From assembly GCA_002862705.1 (NCBI GenBank), contig PKDU01000039.1, forward strand, positions 1-62,291: 62,291 bases of DNA, in the 5' to 3' direction. A model generated the notes under the pieces. That model was not told the DNA's origin and searched no databases. It worked only from the letters and a program-made list of their open reading frames with translations. The DNA comes from Flavobacteriaceae bacterium (GTDB lineage Bacteria > Bacteroidota > Bacteroidia > Flavobacteriales > Flavobacteriaceae). A program made the translations under genes and the position numbers. This document shows positions 1-10,003 of the stretch, piece after piece; the stretch's first letter is position 1; every line of letters begins with the position of its first letter.

Positions 1-1158
1 GGCCTGCCGCTTTGGCTGCCCAAAGGGGCAGCACTGCGCGAAAGACTCGAGCAGTTTTTGCGCAAAGCGCAAACCAAAGCGGGCTATGAACAAGTCGTAA
101 CACCGCACATTGGACAAAAAGAATTGTATGTGACTTCGGGTCACTATGAAAAATATGGCGCCGATAGCTTTCAGCCCATAAACACCCCTGCAGAAGGAGA
201 AGAATTTTTGCTTAAACCCATGAATTGCCCACACCACTGCGAAATTTACAACGCCTCGCCTTGGAGCTACCGCGACCTGCCCATTAGACTTGCCGAATTT
301 GGCACGGTTTACCGCTACGAGCAAAGTGGCGAGTTGCACGGACTTACAAGGGTACGTGGTTTTACGCAAGACGATGCGCATATTTTCTGTACGCCAGAAC
401 AACTCAACGATGAGTTTATGGGCGTTATTGATTTGGTACTCTACGTATTTAATGCCTTGGGCTTTAACGATTTTAAAACCCAAGTATCGGTGCGTGATCC
501 TGAAAAACCTGAGAAGTACATCGGCGACACTAAATTGTGGGAAAAGGCGGAGCAAGCGATTATTGATGCAGCAGACAAAAAGGGATTGGACTATGTAGTG
601 GAAACGGGAGAGGCCGCTTTTTACGGACCCAAGCTCGACTTTATGGTAAAAGATGCCTTGGGCAGAAGCTGGCAGTTGGGCACCATACAGGTAGACTACA
701 ACTTACCCGAGCGTTTTGACCTAACCTACAAAGGCAACGACAATGAGTTGCATCGCCCGGTGATGATACACCGTGCGCCCTTTGGCAGCATGGAGCGATT
801 TGTGGCAATTTTAATCGAACATACAGGGGGAAACTTCCCCTTATGGCTTAACCCAACACAGGTGCAGTTGCTCTGTGTTAGTGAAAAGCATGAAAAATAC
901 ACGAAAAAAGTTTCAGAATTCTTAGAAAATAACGAAATTCGCGCCCTCGTGGATGATAGAAGTGAGACTATTGGAAAAAAAATCCGCGAAGCTGAAATGA
1001 GCAAGGTGCCCTTTATGGCCATCATAGGCGAACAAGAAGCTGCGCAAGAAACGGTCTCCATTAGAGCCCACGGAGGAAACGACCTAGGGAGTATGTCCTT
1101 AGCCGCATTTGCAGATTTGATCAAACGTCAAGCTGCAGATGAAATAACATCATTTTAA
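1..1158 (+). CDS. thrS: Threonine--tRNA ligase, C-terminal part (5' end outside window)
   Basis: Class II aminoacyl-tRNA synthetase that charges tRNA-Thr. The reading frame is open from base 1, so the start and the N-terminal TGS and editing domains lie outside the window. Visible parts are the catalytic core with the zinc-site motif MNCPHH, class II motif 2 around [12 protein letters not shown], motif 3 around [11 protein letters not shown], and the anticodon-binding domain from about base 840 ([13 protein letters not shown]) to the end. It stands directly upstream of infC, rpmI and rplT, the usual order in this phylum. Identification is secure; only the upstream boundary is missing. Confidence 0.97.
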   Translation, partial: GLPLWLPKGAALRERLEQFLRKAQTKAGYEQVVTPHIGQKELYVTSGHYEKYGADSFQPINTPAEGEEFLLKPMNCPHHCEIYNASPWSYRDLPIRLAEFGTVYRYEQSGELHGLTRVRGFTQDDAHIFCTPEQLNDEFMGVIDLVLYVFNALGFNDFKTQVSVRDPEKPEKYIGDTKLWEKAEQAIIDAADKKGLDYVVETGEAAFYGPKLDFMVKDALGRSWQLGTIQVDYNLPERFDLTYKGNDNELHRPVMIHRAPFGSMERFVAILIEHTGGNFPLWLNPTQVQLLCVSEKHEKYTKKVSEFLENNEIRALVDDRSETIGKKIREAEMSKVPFMAIIGEQEAAQETVSIRAHGGNDLGSMSLAAFADLIKRQAADEITSF

Positions 1159-1182
1159 GTCAATTAATTAAATTCGTTTGTT

Positions 1183-1734
1183 ATAGCGATACGTAGAAGA
1201 AGAAGCAGGGGACCTGCTCGGATTATAAAAGAGGACAAGCACCGCATCAATGAAAAGATACGGGCTACCGAAGTACGTTTGGTTGGCGACAACGTAGCGA
1301 TGGGCGTTTATCCGTTGCAAAAGGCCTTACAGAAGGCAAACGAGTTGGAGTTGGATTTGGTTGAGATTTCACCCAACGCTGCTCCCCCGGTGTGTAAAAT
1401 CATCGATTATAAGAAGTTCCTTTACGAGCAGAAAAAGCGCGAAAAGGCAATGAAGGCAAACGCCTCGAAAGTGGTGTTAAAAGAAATTCGGTTTGGGCCG
1501 CAAACCGACGAGCACGATTACGAGTTTAAGAAAAAACACGCAATCAAGTTCTTAGAAGAAGGTGCAAAGCTTAAGGCATTTGTATTTTTTAAAGGACGCT
1601 CAATCGTTTTTAAAGAGCAAGGCCACATCCTGTTGCTTAGATTAGCACAAGATTTGGAGCCCTATGGCAAAGTAGAACAGTTGCCAAAATTAGAAGGAAA
1701 ACGGATGATCATGTTGTTGAATCCGAAAAAATAA
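1183..1734 (+). CDS. infC: Translation initiation factor IF-3, probable AUA start
   Basis: IF-3 binds the 30S subunit and checks start codon and initiator tRNA. The first ATG-like codon in frame is a TTG at 1279, but the conserved N-terminal domain clearly continues upstream: the frame reads [20 protein letters not shown] and then [13 protein letters not shown] before that point. No ATG, GTG or TTG exists upstream in frame, so I place the start at ATA 1183 (ATA 1189 is the alternative), giving about 183 residues, the family's normal length. A rare start codon is typical of infC, because IF-3 discriminates against it and so limits its own synthesis. The C-terminal domain ends in [12 protein letters not shown]. 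It lies 24 bases after thrS and 12 before rpmI. Confidence 0.9.
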   Translation: MAIRRRRSRGPARIIKEDKHRINEKIRATEVRLVGDNVAMGVYPLQKALQKANELELDLVEISPNAAPPVCKIIDYKKFLYEQKKREKAMKANASKVVLKEIRFGPQTDEHDYEFKKKHAIKFLEEGAKLKAFVFFKGRSIVFKEQGHILLLRLAQDLEPYGKVEQLPKLEGKRMIMLLNPKK

Positions 1735-1746
1735 AAGGAAGTAGTT

Positions 1747-1944
1747 ATGCCTAAAATGAAAACAAAATCGAGTGCTAAGAAACGCTTTAAGCTTACGGGC
1801 ACAGGAAAGATCAAACGCAAACACGCGTTTAAGAGTCATATTTTGACTAAAAAATCCAAGAAGCGTAAACTCAAGCTAACACACAGTGGGTTGGTGCATG
1901 AAAGCGACGCCGATAACATCAAAGAACAACTTCGTTTAAAATAA
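1747..1944 (+). CDS. rpmI: 50S ribosomal protein L35
   Basis: Small basic ribosomal protein of 65 residues, the normal length of bL35. It begins [20 protein letters not shown], the classic family N-terminus, and is rich in Lys and Arg throughout. It sits between infC (12 bases upstream) and rplT (60 bases downstream), as in most bacteria, and is probably co-transcribed with them. Confidence 0.97.
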   Translation: MPKMKTKSSAKKRFKLTGTGKIKRKHAFKSHILTKKSKKRKLKLTHSGLVHESDADNIKEQLRLK

Positions 1945-2004
1945 AAATAACCTGAAGTCGGCTTTAAAAGTGAGATTCTCCGCCTGCTTCACCAATACTA
2001 CATT

Positions 2005-2349
2005 ATGCCAAGATCAGTAAATGCAGTTGCATCACGCGCAAGAAGAAAGAAAATTTTAAAACAAGCCAAAGGGTACTTTGGTCGTAGAAAAAACGTTTGG
2101 ACAGTTGCCAAAAACGCTGTTGATAAAGCGATGCTTTACGCATACCGCGATCGCAGAAACAAAAAACGTAGTTTCCGTGCCCTGTGGATCACTCGTATCA
2201 ACGCTGGTGCTAGACTACACGGCATGTCCTATTCACAATTTATGGGTAAGGTAAGTGCAAACAATATTGCATTGAACCGTAAGGTATTGGCCGACTTGGC
2301 CATGAACCATCCAGATGCTTTTAAGGCAGTTGTCGATAAAGTAAAATAA
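2005..2349 (+). CDS. rplT: 50S ribosomal protein L20
   Basis: bL20, 114 residues, binds 23S rRNA early in assembly of the large subunit. The N-terminus [20 protein letters not shown] and the segment [14 protein letters not shown] are family signatures. L20 often represses its own operon in other bacteria, but I see no clear leader structure that proves this here. It ends 8 bases before the convergent dnaB stop codon, so there is almost no room for a separate terminator. Confidence 0.97.
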   Translation: MPRSVNAVASRARRKKILKQAKGYFGRRKNVWTVAKNAVDKAMLYAYRDRRNKKRSFRALWITRINAGARLHGMSYSQFMGKVSANNIALNRKVLADLAMNHPDAFKAVVDKVK

Positions 2350-2357
2350 GCTATTAG

Positions 2358-3872
2358 CTAGAACGGCATATCCTCGTCGTCCATTCCAAACGCTTGGTCT
2401 GGATTGGTACGCGGTGCATCAAAGGGTTCATCCCCTGCATTTATTTTGGATTGAAACTCAACCGGAGCGTCAAATTGATCCAAGTTGTCAAACTTACCAA
2501 GGTTTCCGATAAACTTTAGGCGTATGCTGTCCAATCCACCATTACGGTGTTTTGCGACGATAAATTCTGCCTGTCCTGCCGCAGGTGAACGCTCTTCATC
2601 GTCCCATTCGTCAATCTTATAATACTCAGGTCTGTAGATAAAGGTTACCAAATCGGCATCTTGCTCGATGGCACCAGACTCACGCAAGTCAGAAATTTGT
2701 GGGCGCTTGCTGCCCCCTCGTGTTTCTACCGCACGCGACAACTGTGACAGCGCAATAACGGGAATCTCCAATTCCTTGGCGAGTGCCTTTAAGTTTCGGG
2801 AAATGGTCGAGATTTCTTGTTCTCGGTTACCCGCCTTGCTGCTTCCACCAGGCGTCATCAACTGCAAGTAATCTATCATGATTAGGCGAATGCCGTATTG
2901 CGAGGACAGCCGCCGGGCTTTGGCGCGAAGATCAAAGATGGACAACGAAGGCGTATCGTCAATGTAGAGCGGTGCTTTTTCTAAATCAGAAACCTTCACA
3001 TTGAGCTGTTTCCACTCGTGGTCTTCCATTTTTCCGGTTCGAAGCTTTTCTGAACTAAGTCCTGTTTCAGAAGAAATAAGACGGGTAATCAATTGTACCG
3101 AAGACATTTCTAGAGAGAAAAAAGCAACGGGAATATTTTGGTCCACGGCAATATTTCGCGCCATGGATAGCGTAAAGGCCGTTTTACCCATACCCGGTCG
3201 GGCAGCAACAATGATCAAATCACTGTTTTGCCAACCAGAAGTCAGTTTGTCTACGGCGTGGAAGCCAGAGGGCACACCACTCATCCCCTCTTGATTGGCA
3301 ATCTCTTCAATTTTTTTCTTGGCTTGGATAACCAAACTTTGCGCACTCACGGTAGAAGTCTTGAGGTTCCCCTGACTGACGTCATAGAGTTTGGCCTCTG
3401 CCTTGTCGAGCATGTCAAAAACGTCCTTGGTTTCGTCATAAGCCTCCTCGATAATTTCACTTGAAATTTTAATGAGGCTGCGCTGAATGAATTTTTGAAG
3501 GATGATGCGCGCATGGTACTCAATGTGCGCAGAGGAAGATACTTTTTTTGAAAGCTGAATGAGGTAAAAATCACCTCCTACTTGATTTAGCTTTTGGTCT
3601 TTTTTTAATTGAGCCGATACGGTCAAAAGGTCAATGGGCTCTGAATTTTCAAAAAGCTTGACCATTGCGGAAAAAATATGCTGATGTGCCTCGCGGTAAA
3701 AGGCATCGGGCTGTAAAATATCAATGACCTCATCAACCCCTTTTTTATCAATCATCATGGCACCAAGCACGACTTCTTCGAAGTCAATAACCTGTGGTGG
3801 CAGCTTTCCACGTTCCATTGGAACAACCGTGGACGGCGACACTATAGACGGCATGGGGTTCTTTTTTTCCAT
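2358..3872 (-). CDS. dnaB: Replicative DNA helicase DnaB
   Basis: Hexameric 5'-3' helicase of the replication fork, 504 residues. The N-terminal helical domain (PPQVIDFEEVVLGAMMIDKK) interacts with primase. The RecA-like ATPase follows, with Walker A ARPGMGKTAF near residue 225, Walker B LIMIDYLQL near residue 330, and a late motif SDLRESGAIEQDADLV. The C-terminal tail is acidic (GMDDEDMPF), as in flavobacterial DnaB. No intein is present. It is convergent with rplT, and accA follows about 105 bases further along the minus strand. Confidence 0.96.
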   Translation of the reverse strand: MEKKNPMPSIVSPSTVVPMERGKLPPQVIDFEEVVLGAMMIDKKGVDEVIDILQPDAFYREAHQHIFSAMVKLFENSEPIDLLTVSAQLKKDQKLNQVGGDFYLIQLSKKVSSSAHIEYHARIILQKFIQRSLIKISSEIIEEAYDETKDVFDMLDKAEAKLYDVSQGNLKTSTVSAQSLVIQAKKKIEEIANQEGMSGVPSGFHAVDKLTSGWQNSDLIIVAARPGMGKTAFTLSMARNIAVDQNIPVAFFSLEMSSVQLITRLISSETGLSSEKLRTGKMEDHEWKQLNVKVSDLEKAPLYIDDTPSLSIFDLRAKARRLSSQYGIRLIMIDYLQLMTPGGSSKAGNREQEISTISRNLKALAKELEIPVIALSQLSRAVETRGGSKRPQISDLRESGAIEQDADLVTFIYRPEYYKIDEWDDEERSPAAGQAEFIVAKHRNGGLDSIRLKFIGNLGKFDNLDQFDAPVEFQSKINAGDEPFDAPRTNPDQAFGMDDEDMPF

Positions 3873-3977
3873 GACACTAAACTACACAAATGGCGGCAGA
3901 TATTTTTAGAAAAAGTGAAAAACTAACGAACAACAGCCTGGTTAATAACCCGCTTAAAATTGTTTAAAAGCTAAACA

Positions 3978-4931
3978 TTATTCATCGTAAACGCCCATGG
4001 CAAAAAACTTGTCCATACGTTCTTGTACGAGTACGTCGATTGGGAGTTCTTGTAATTCCTTATAGGCTTTGCAAATGGTTTTGCGAACCGTATCAAATAT
4101 GGCCTCACGATTGGCATGCGCGCCTCCAAGGGGTTCCTTGATAATGGCATCAATGAGCTTTTGGCGTTTCATGTCTTTGGCCGTAAGCTTTAGTGCTTCA
4201 GCCGCTTGCTCTTTGTATTCCCAGCTGCGCCATAAAATAGAAGAGCAGGATTCTGGAGAAATAACAGAGTACCATGTGTTTTCTAGCATAAATATGCGGT
4301 CACCCACACCTATGCCCAATGCGCCGCCAGAAGCACCTTCGCCAATAACCATCACTATAATAGGTGTCTTAAGGCGAGACATTTCCAATATGTTACGTGC
4401 AATGGCTTCACCCTGTCCGCGCTCCTCAGCTTCCAAGCCGGGGTATGCGCCGGGCGTATCGACAAGGCAAACAACAGGCACATTAAATTTTTCGGCAGAT
4501 TTCATTAGACGTAGCGCCTTGCGGTAGCCCTCGGGATTTGCCATACCAAAATTGCGATACTGACGTGTTTTGGTGTTGTATCCCTTCTGTTGTCCAATGA
4601 ACATAAAGCTTTGATCTCCAATCTTACCCAAACCACCGATCATGGCTTTGTCGTCTTTTACCGTTCTATCGCCGTGCAGCTCTAAAAAACTACCCTGCGT
4701 AAGGGCGTTGATATAATCCAGGGTATAAGGTCTTGAAGGGTGTCTTGAAACCTGAACACGCTGCCAAGGGGTTAGGTTGGTGTAAATCTCTTTTTTGAGC
4801 TCAACCAGACGGTCTCCGATATTTTTACAGGCCTCGGTAACGTCTACTTCGCTGTCGTTACCAATGACTTGACATTTGAGCAATTGGTCTTCTAATTCCT
4901 TTATGGGTTCTTCAAAGTCTAAATACTCCAT
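3978..4931 (-). CDS. accA: Acetyl-CoA carboxylase carboxyltransferase subunit alpha
   Basis: Alpha subunit of the carboxyltransferase that moves a carboxyl group from biotin to acetyl-CoA, giving malonyl-CoA for fatty acid synthesis. At 317 residues it has the normal length. The crotonase-like fold shows in [20 protein letters not shown], the segment [20 protein letters not shown] and the glycine-rich [18 protein letters not shown]. accD is not in the window, which is common since the two subunits are often unlinked. Confidence 0.96.
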   Translation of the reverse strand: MEYLDFEEPIKELEDQLLKCQVIGNDSEVDVTEACKNIGDRLVELKKEIYTNLTPWQRVQVSRHPSRPYTLDYINALTQGSFLELHGDRTVKDDKAMIGGLGKIGDQSFMFIGQQKGYNTKTRQYRNFGMANPEGYRKALRLMKSAEKFNVPVVCLVDTPGAYPGLEAEERGQGEAIARNILEMSRLKTPIIVMVIGEGASGGALGIGVGDRIFMLENTWYSVISPESCSSILWRSWEYKEQAAEALKLTAKDMKRQKLIDAIIKEPLGGAHANREAIFDTVRKTICKAYKELQELPIDVLVQERMDKFFAMGVYDE

Positions 4932-4960
4932 AGTGTAATCTTAGTACAAAACAAATATAC

Positions 4961-5872
4961 TTATTTTGGGTTCCGAGCAAGGGGAAGAGCCGTTTTTTTT
5001 GCTCTCCTTAATTTATAAATACCGTTGGCCAAGACAGCCGTAAGTATGCAAACCAATCCGATGTAAAAGCCGGTATGCATCACTTCTTTTTCTCCAAAAA
5101 TGGCATAGGCCAAGGCAATTCCGTAAACAGGTTCCATATTGATGCCAAGCATGATGGAGTAGGGCGTTAGGTGGCGCATTACTACAATGGAGACAACAAA
5201 AGCATAGGACGTACAAACAAATGCTAAAATAGACAGCCACAACAAATCCTGCTTGGAAATAGCAAAGAATTCAGCGGTAAAAGAGCCCTGAAAAGCCAAT
5301 ACCAAAGTGACCACCAGGGCGCCCACTAAAAGTTCGTAAAAAGACAATACATACGGATCGGTTTTGGCAACATACTTACCGTTGAGCAGCGTAAACAATA
5401 CGGCCAATACAGTTGAGATGCCTGCATAAAGAAAGCCCGCTAAATGTGTGGTTCCTGTGCCAAGGACCAATACCAATCCAAGAATTACCAGGAGTCCAAA
5501 AAACACCTCGTAGCCAATCACTTTTCGCTTGTAGAAAATAGGCTCGAGCAAGGAAGTTAAAAAAGCACCCGAAGAAAGTACCGATAAGGTTACGGAAACG
5601 TTTGAAACCTTGACAGACCCAAAGAAAGTAATCCAATGAAATGCAATAAGCACCCCGCTCGCAACAGCCACCCAAGCAATGGTTTTGCTTATGCGAAAAT
5701 TGTGCTTACACAACCAAAGTACCACCCCCAAACCTAGGGTTGCCAGTGTCATGCGATACCATACCAAGGGAATGGCCGAGACGCTAATCAAAGCACCCAA
5801 AACGGCTGTGAAGCCAAAAATGATGACAATAAAGTGAAAGTGAAAGGTACTGAATAACTTATCTCTTCGCAT
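4961..5872 (-). CDS. EamA-family drug/metabolite transporter
   Basis: Integral membrane protein of about 303 residues with ten hydrophobic segments in two repeated EamA domains (DMT superfamily). The substrate cannot be read from the sequence. I start at the ATG reading MRRDKLFSTFHFHF, which overlaps the end of the upstream LptG-like gene by 14 bases; an earlier in-frame start would lie wholly within that gene. The overlap suggests translational coupling with the tgt-lptG-like genes. Family assignment is firm, function is open. Confidence 0.85.
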   Translation of the reverse strand: MRRDKLFSTFHFHFIVIIFGFTAVLGALISVSAIPLVWYRMTLATLGLGVVLWLCKHNFRISKTIAWVAVASGVLIAFHWITFFGSVKVSNVSVTLSVLSSGAFLTSLLEPIFYKRKVIGYEVFFGLLVILGLVLVLGTGTTHLAGFLYAGISTVLAVLFTLLNGKYVAKTDPYVLSFYELLVGALVVTLVLAFQGSFTAEFFAISKQDLLWLSILAFVCTSYAFVVSIVVMRHLTPYSIMLGINMEPVYGIALAYAIFGEKEVMHTGFYIGLVCILTAVLANGIYKLRRAKKTALPLARNPK

Positions 5873-6935
5873 AGCGCAATAAATAAATAGAGAGTACAGC
5901 AAATAAGGCATTGGGAATCCATGCGGCTAACCAAGGGGTGAAGTTTGATTTCTCAACCATGACTTCAAATATTTTATCAAAAAAGATATAAAGGAAAGCC
6001 AATATAATGCCCATGGCCAAGTTAATGCCCATACCGCCACGCTTTTTAAAAGACGCTACCGCCACCGCAATCAGCGTTAGGATAAAGGCAGAAATGGGAA
6101 GTGACCACCGCTTGTGGCGCACCAACAAATGGCTGTTAATTAACGGACTTCCGTTTTCACGCTCTTGCTTAATGTATTCATTTAGCTCAAAAAAATTGAG
6201 TGTTTGTGCTTTGTAGGTAACAGGGGCCATGGCATTTAGATCCAAATTGAGCAACGTATCAAGACGTGCCTCTTTTCGAATAACCTCCCGATCGTCTGTA
6301 ATGGTGCGCTGGAAAAATTGCGACAGGCGGTGAATGCTGTCTTTTTCTACCCATCGGATGTTTTGGGCTTTTATCTTGTATACCAATTGGTTGTCCTCAA
6401 AATGCTCCCATGTAAAATTATACCCCACCTGTCGGTTTGCGTTATAATTACTGACGTATATAAAATCGTTATCGCCTATTTGCTTGTAAATATTTTCCGT
6501 CAACAGTACCTTTCTTCCTTTACTGATGTATTCGTACTTAAAGCTGTTGTAGCTTTCACTGGCATTGGGCACCCAAAACATACTCGCACCAAAAGCCAGT
6601 ACGGCGATGATGGATGCGGATATAAGAAAAGGACGCAGGTATCTGTAAAAAGAAATCCCAGAACTCAACACGGCAATTACTTCTGTATTACTTGCCAATT
6701 TTGAAGTGAACCATATCACTGACAAAAACAAGAATATGGGAAATAGCTGGTACCCAAATACCCAAACAAAATCGTAATAATGAGATAAAATCTCAGTAGT
6801 TGAGAGTTCGTGTTGTTTAAATTTGTCAATTTTTTGAGCGAGATCAACCAATACACTTATCGGAATAAACAACACCAACATGACTGTAAAAGTGCTGATG
6901 TATTTCTTGATGATATATAGGTCTAACAACTTCAT
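5859..6935 (-). CDS. LptF/LptG-family permease (YjgP/YjgQ)
   Basis: Inner-membrane permease of about 358 residues that belongs to the LptB2FG complex extracting lipopolysaccharide from the inner membrane. It has an N-terminal membrane segment (LLDLYIIKKYISTFTVML), two more helices, a long periplasmic beta-jellyroll region (residues about 130-260) and a C-terminal helical cluster ending RYAKR. It starts 1 base after the tgt stop codon; an upstream in-frame ATG inside tgt is unlikely. tgt next to lptG is a familiar pair in this phylum. I cannot tell LptF from LptG with certainty. Confidence 0.88.
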   Translation of the reverse strand: MKLLDLYIIKKYISTFTVMLVLFIPISVLVDLAQKIDKFKQHELSTTEILSHYYDFVWVFGYQLFPIFLFLSVIWFTSKLASNTEVIAVLSSGISFYRYLRPFLISASIIAVLAFGASMFWVPNASESYNSFKYEYISKGRKVLLTENIYKQIGDNDFIYVSNYNANRQVGYNFTWEHFEDNQLVYKIKAQNIRWVEKDSIHRLSQFFQRTITDDREVIRKEARLDTLLNLDLNAMAPVTYKAQTLNFFELNEYIKQERENGSPLINSHLLVRHKRWSLPISAFILTLIAVAVASFKKRGGMGINLAMGIILAFLYIFFDKIFEVMVEKSNFTPWLAAWIPNALFAVLSIYLLRYAKR

Positions 6936-6936
6936 T

Positions 6937-8067
6937 TTACAAGCGCTTATCCATTTGACGCACCATGGTGTTTTTCCAAGATGCAAAATCTCCGGCTAAA
7001 ATATGCTTTCTTGCTTGGCGCACCAACCACAAATAGAAGGAGAGGTTATGCAAGGTGGCGATTTGCTTGCCCAACAGCTCATTTGCAGCAAATAAATGAC
7101 GTAAATAAGCTTTGCTGTATGCGGAATCAACAAAACTACTACCGATGGGATCGATGGGTGAAAAATCGTTTTCCCATTTTTTATTTTTGATGTTGATGCT
7201 GCCTTCTGAAGTAAACAACATACCGTTGCGCGCATTTCTTGAGGGCATGACACAATCAAACATATCTACACCCAAGGCGATGTTCTCCAAAATATTGATC
7301 GGTGTGCCAACACCCATCAAATAACGTGGCTTGTCTTCAGGCAAGACGGCACAAACCGCATCAGCCATGGCATACATTTCCTCGGGAGGCTCTCCTACCG
7401 ACAAGCCCCCAATGGCATTTCCTGGTGCGTTGGTGCTTGCGATAAATTCGGCCGACTGCACCCGTAAATCGGTATACACACTTCCTTGCACGATGGGAAA
7501 AAGCGTTTGGTTGTATCCGTATACAGGTGTTGTTTTTTCAAAGTGCTCTTGACAGCGAATAAGCCAACGATGCGTGAGGTGCATGGAGTTTTTGGCATAA
7601 TCATAGGGGCATGGGTAGGGCGTACATTCGTCAAACGCCATAATGATATCCGCACCGATACTTCTTTGGATGTCCATAGCCCGCTCAGGACTAAAAAAAT
7701 GTTTGGAGCCGTCGATATGTGATTTAAAGGTGACGCCTTCCTCGGTAATTTTGCGGTTATCTGCTAAAGAGTATACTTGATACCCTCCGCTGTCTGTCAA
7801 TATGGGGCGTTCCCAATTCATAAACTTATGAATACCGCCTGCCTGCTCTAAAATGGGCATGGAAGGCCTTAGGTATAAATGATAGGTGTTGGCCAAGATG
7901 ATATCGGGATTAATATCTGCTGCCAAATCACGTTGATGTACCCCCTTTACGGTGGCTGCCGTTCCTACAGGCATAAAAATAGGGGTCGCTATTTTTCCGT
8001 GGTCGGTAGTGAGCTCGCCTGCCCTAGCTTTTGAAGCGGTATCGGTATGTAGTAATGAAAATTTCAC
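6937..8067 (-). CDS. tgt: Queuine tRNA-ribosyltransferase
   Basis: Exchanges guanine-34 for preQ1 in tRNAs with GUN anticodons, 376 residues. Visible features: the substrate-binding DSGGYQVYSLA with the nucleophilic region, GGLSVGEPPEEM, and the zinc-site and RNA-binding segment around FDCVMPSRNARNGMLFT. In place of the three-cysteine zinc motif seen in many Tgt proteins, the C-terminal segment shows AYLRHLFAANELLG, a pattern I recall from flavobacterial homologues. First gene of the minus-strand tgt-lptG-EamA group, with a 129-base intergenic region separating it from the divergent transketolase genes. Confidence 0.95.
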   Translation of the reverse strand: MKFSLLHTDTASKARAGELTTDHGKIATPIFMPVGTAATVKGVHQRDLAADINPDIILANTYHLYLRPSMPILEQAGGIHKFMNWERPILTDSGGYQVYSLADNRKITEEGVTFKSHIDGSKHFFSPERAMDIQRSIGADIIMAFDECTPYPCPYDYAKNSMHLTHRWLIRCQEHFEKTTPVYGYNQTLFPIVQGSVYTDLRVQSAEFIASTNAPGNAIGGLSVGEPPEEMYAMADAVCAVLPEDKPRYLMGVGTPINILENIALGVDMFDCVMPSRNARNGMLFTSEGSINIKNKKWENDFSPIDPIGSSFVDSAYSKAYLRHLFAANELLGKQIATLHNLSFYLWLVRQARKHILAGDFASWKNTMVRQMDKRL

Positions 8068-8100
8068 CTGTCAAATATACACAACACAAGGCTGTATGTA

Positions 8101-8114
8101 AGTTATTAATAACT
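8101..8114. promoter_or_regulatory. Perfect 14-base palindrome between tgt and transketolase
   Basis: AGTTATTAATAACT is a perfect palindrome in the region between the divergent tgt and transketolase genes. It could bind a dimeric regulator, but it is AT-rich and no regulator is encoded beside it, so the function is a guess. Confidence 0.3.
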
Positions 8115-8196
8115 GTTCATTTTTTTAGTAGAAATAATGACAAAATAATGGTGTTAGCTGGAAGTGAAGTTTTATTTTTGAGAAAATTTATTTTTT

Positions 8197-9042
8197 ATGG
8201 CATCCATTGAATCTATAGAACAGCTTTTACCACAGGTGCGCCGTGATATCTTGCGTATGGTACACCAAGTAAATTCGGGTCATCCCGGAGGGTCGTTGGG
8301 CTGTGCTGAATTTTTCGTTGCACTCTACCAACATGTTATGGACTACTCTACCGACTTTAGCATGGACGGTAAAAACGAAGACCTCTTCTTTTTGTCAAAC
8401 GGGCACATCTCACCTGTTTTTTACAGTGTTTTGGCACGTAGCGGCTTCTTCCCCGTTTCAGAACTTGCAACTTTTAGAAAATTAAATTCCCGCTTACAAG
8501 GACATCCCACTACGCATGAGGGGCTTCCGGGTGTTCGTATTGCTTCTGGTTCACTTGGACAAGGCATGTCCGTGGCCATAGGTGCTGCTGAAACAAAAAA
8601 ACTCAACAATGACAAACATATGGTCTATAGCCTACACGGCGACGGCGAGCTCCAAGAAGGACAAAACTGGGAAGCCATCTTGTTTGCAGGAGGCAAGGGA
8701 ATAGACAATCTTATTTCGACCATTGACTACAACAAACAACAAATTGACGGAAGTACAGATGACGTTTTGCCGCTTGGCGACGTTGGTGCCAAACTAGAAG
8801 CTTTTGGTTGGATCGTAATCAATGTGGAAAAAGGCAATGATGTTCCAGCTATTTTAGCAGGATTTGAAGCAGCCAAAGCAGCCTCGGGCAAGCAAAAGCC
8901 TGTTGCAATTTTACTACACACGGTAATGGGCAACGGCGTTGACTTTATGATGCATACACACGCATGGCACGGTAAAGCACCAAACGACGAACAACTGGCC
9001 ATAGGACTGGCACAAAATGAAGAAACTTTAGGAGATTATTAA
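8197..9042 (+). CDS. Transketolase, N-terminal subunit
   Basis: First half of a split transketolase (281 residues), carrying the thiamine diphosphate binding domain. It shows the substrate-binding HPGGSLG segment, SLGQGMSVAIG, and the ThDP motif GDGELQEGQNWEA followed by NKQQIDG. Transketolase moves two-carbon units in the non-oxidative pentose phosphate pathway. The C-terminal half follows after 1 base, so both are clearly made together. A two-gene transketolase is common in Bacteroidota. Confidence 0.95.
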   Translation: MASIESIEQLLPQVRRDILRMVHQVNSGHPGGSLGCAEFFVALYQHVMDYSTDFSMDGKNEDLFFLSNGHISPVFYSVLARSGFFPVSELATFRKLNSRLQGHPTTHEGLPGVRIASGSLGQGMSVAIGAAETKKLNNDKHMVYSLHGDGELQEGQNWEAILFAGGKGIDNLISTIDYNKQQIDGSTDDVLPLGDVGAKLEAFGWIVINVEKGNDVPAILAGFEAAKAASGKQKPVAILLHTVMGNGVDFMMHTHAWHGKAPNDEQLAIGLAQNEETLGDY

Positions 9043-9043
9043 G

Positions 9044-10003
9044 ATGGGATTGAAAGAGTATACATTTACAGATAAAATTGATACACGCTCTGGATTTGGC
9101 GTTGGTTTAGCAGAAATCGGCGATCAAAATGAAAATGTCGTGGCCTTGTGCGCAGACCTTACAGGCTCGTTAAAGATGAATGCTTTTAAAGACGCACACC
9201 CAGAACGTTTTTTCCAAATAGGTATTGCAGAAGCCAATATGATGGGTATTGCAGCAGGCATGACCATTGGAGGTAAAATTCCGTTTACAGGAACCTTTGC
9301 TAACTTCTCAACAGGTCGTGTATACGATCAAATCCGTCAATCGATTGCCTATTCACACAAGAATGTAAAAATATGTGCTTCACACGCTGGTATCACACTA
9401 GGCGAAGATGGCGCAACACACCAAATTCTAGAAGACCTAGGGTTGATGAAAATGCTTCCAGGTATGACCGTAATCAACACCTGTGACTTTGAGCAGACGC
9501 GAAAAGCAACACATGCAATAGCAGCACATAACGGTCCTGTTTACTTGCGCTTTGGACGTCCTGCAGTTCCTAATTTCACTAGCGATTTGCCTTTTGAAAT
9601 TGGAAAAGGAATACTACTTCAAGAAGGTACTGATGTGACATTAGTGGCCACGGGTCACCTTGTATGGGAAGCTTTAGAAGCTGCAAAAAGCCTACATAAG
9701 CAAGGCATCAGCGCTGAGGTAATCAACATACACACCATCAAACCTTTGGACGATGCCCTTATTTTGCAATCGGCTAAAAAAACAGGTGCAGTGGTAAGTT
9801 GTGAAGAGCATAACTACTTGGGTGGACTTGGAGAAAGCGTTGCTCGTGTATTGGCGGAGCAGCATCCTACCCCACAAGCTTTTGTTGCCACACAAGATAC
9901 TTTTGGCGAATCAGGAAAGCCTGCGCAACTAATGGAGAAATACGGCTTAAATGCTGCATCTATCGTAAAGAAAGCTAAAGAAGTTTTGGCTAAGAAAGCC
10001 TAG
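9044..10003 (+). CDS. Transketolase, C-terminal subunit
   Basis: Second half of the split transketolase (319 residues), with the pyrimidine-binding domain (DLTGSLKMNAFKDAHPERFF, GIAEANMMGIAAGM, containing the catalytic Glu) and the C-terminal domain (VVSCEEHNYLGGLGESVA). It starts 1 base after the N-terminal subunit and acts with it as one enzyme. Its end overlaps the convergent lipoprotein gene by 4 bases. Confidence 0.95.
   Translation: MGLKEYTFTDKIDTRSGFGVGLAEIGDQNENVVALCADLTGSLKMNAFKDAHPERFFQIGIAEANMMGIAAGMTIGGKIPFTGTFANFSTGRVYDQIRQSIAYSHKNVKICASHAGITLGEDGATHQILEDLGLMKMLPGMTVINTCDFEQTRKATHAIAAHNGPVYLRFGRPAVPNFTSDLPFEIGKGILLQEGTDVTLVATGHLVWEALEAAKSLHKQGISAEVINIHTIKPLDDALILQSAKKTGAVVSCEEHNYLGGLGESVARVLAEQHPTPQAFVATQDTFGESGKPAQLMEKYGLNAASIVKKAKEVLAKKA

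Noticed and set aside
726..1124. 132-residue minus-strand open frame inside thrS
   Set aside because: It is antisense to the conserved catalytic and anticodon-binding region of thrS and has no homologous pattern.
3950..3975. Single TTGTTTAA near the end of accA as a further regulator site
   Set aside because: Only one half site is present, without the second arm at 16 bases, and it lies downstream of accA rather than in a promoter.
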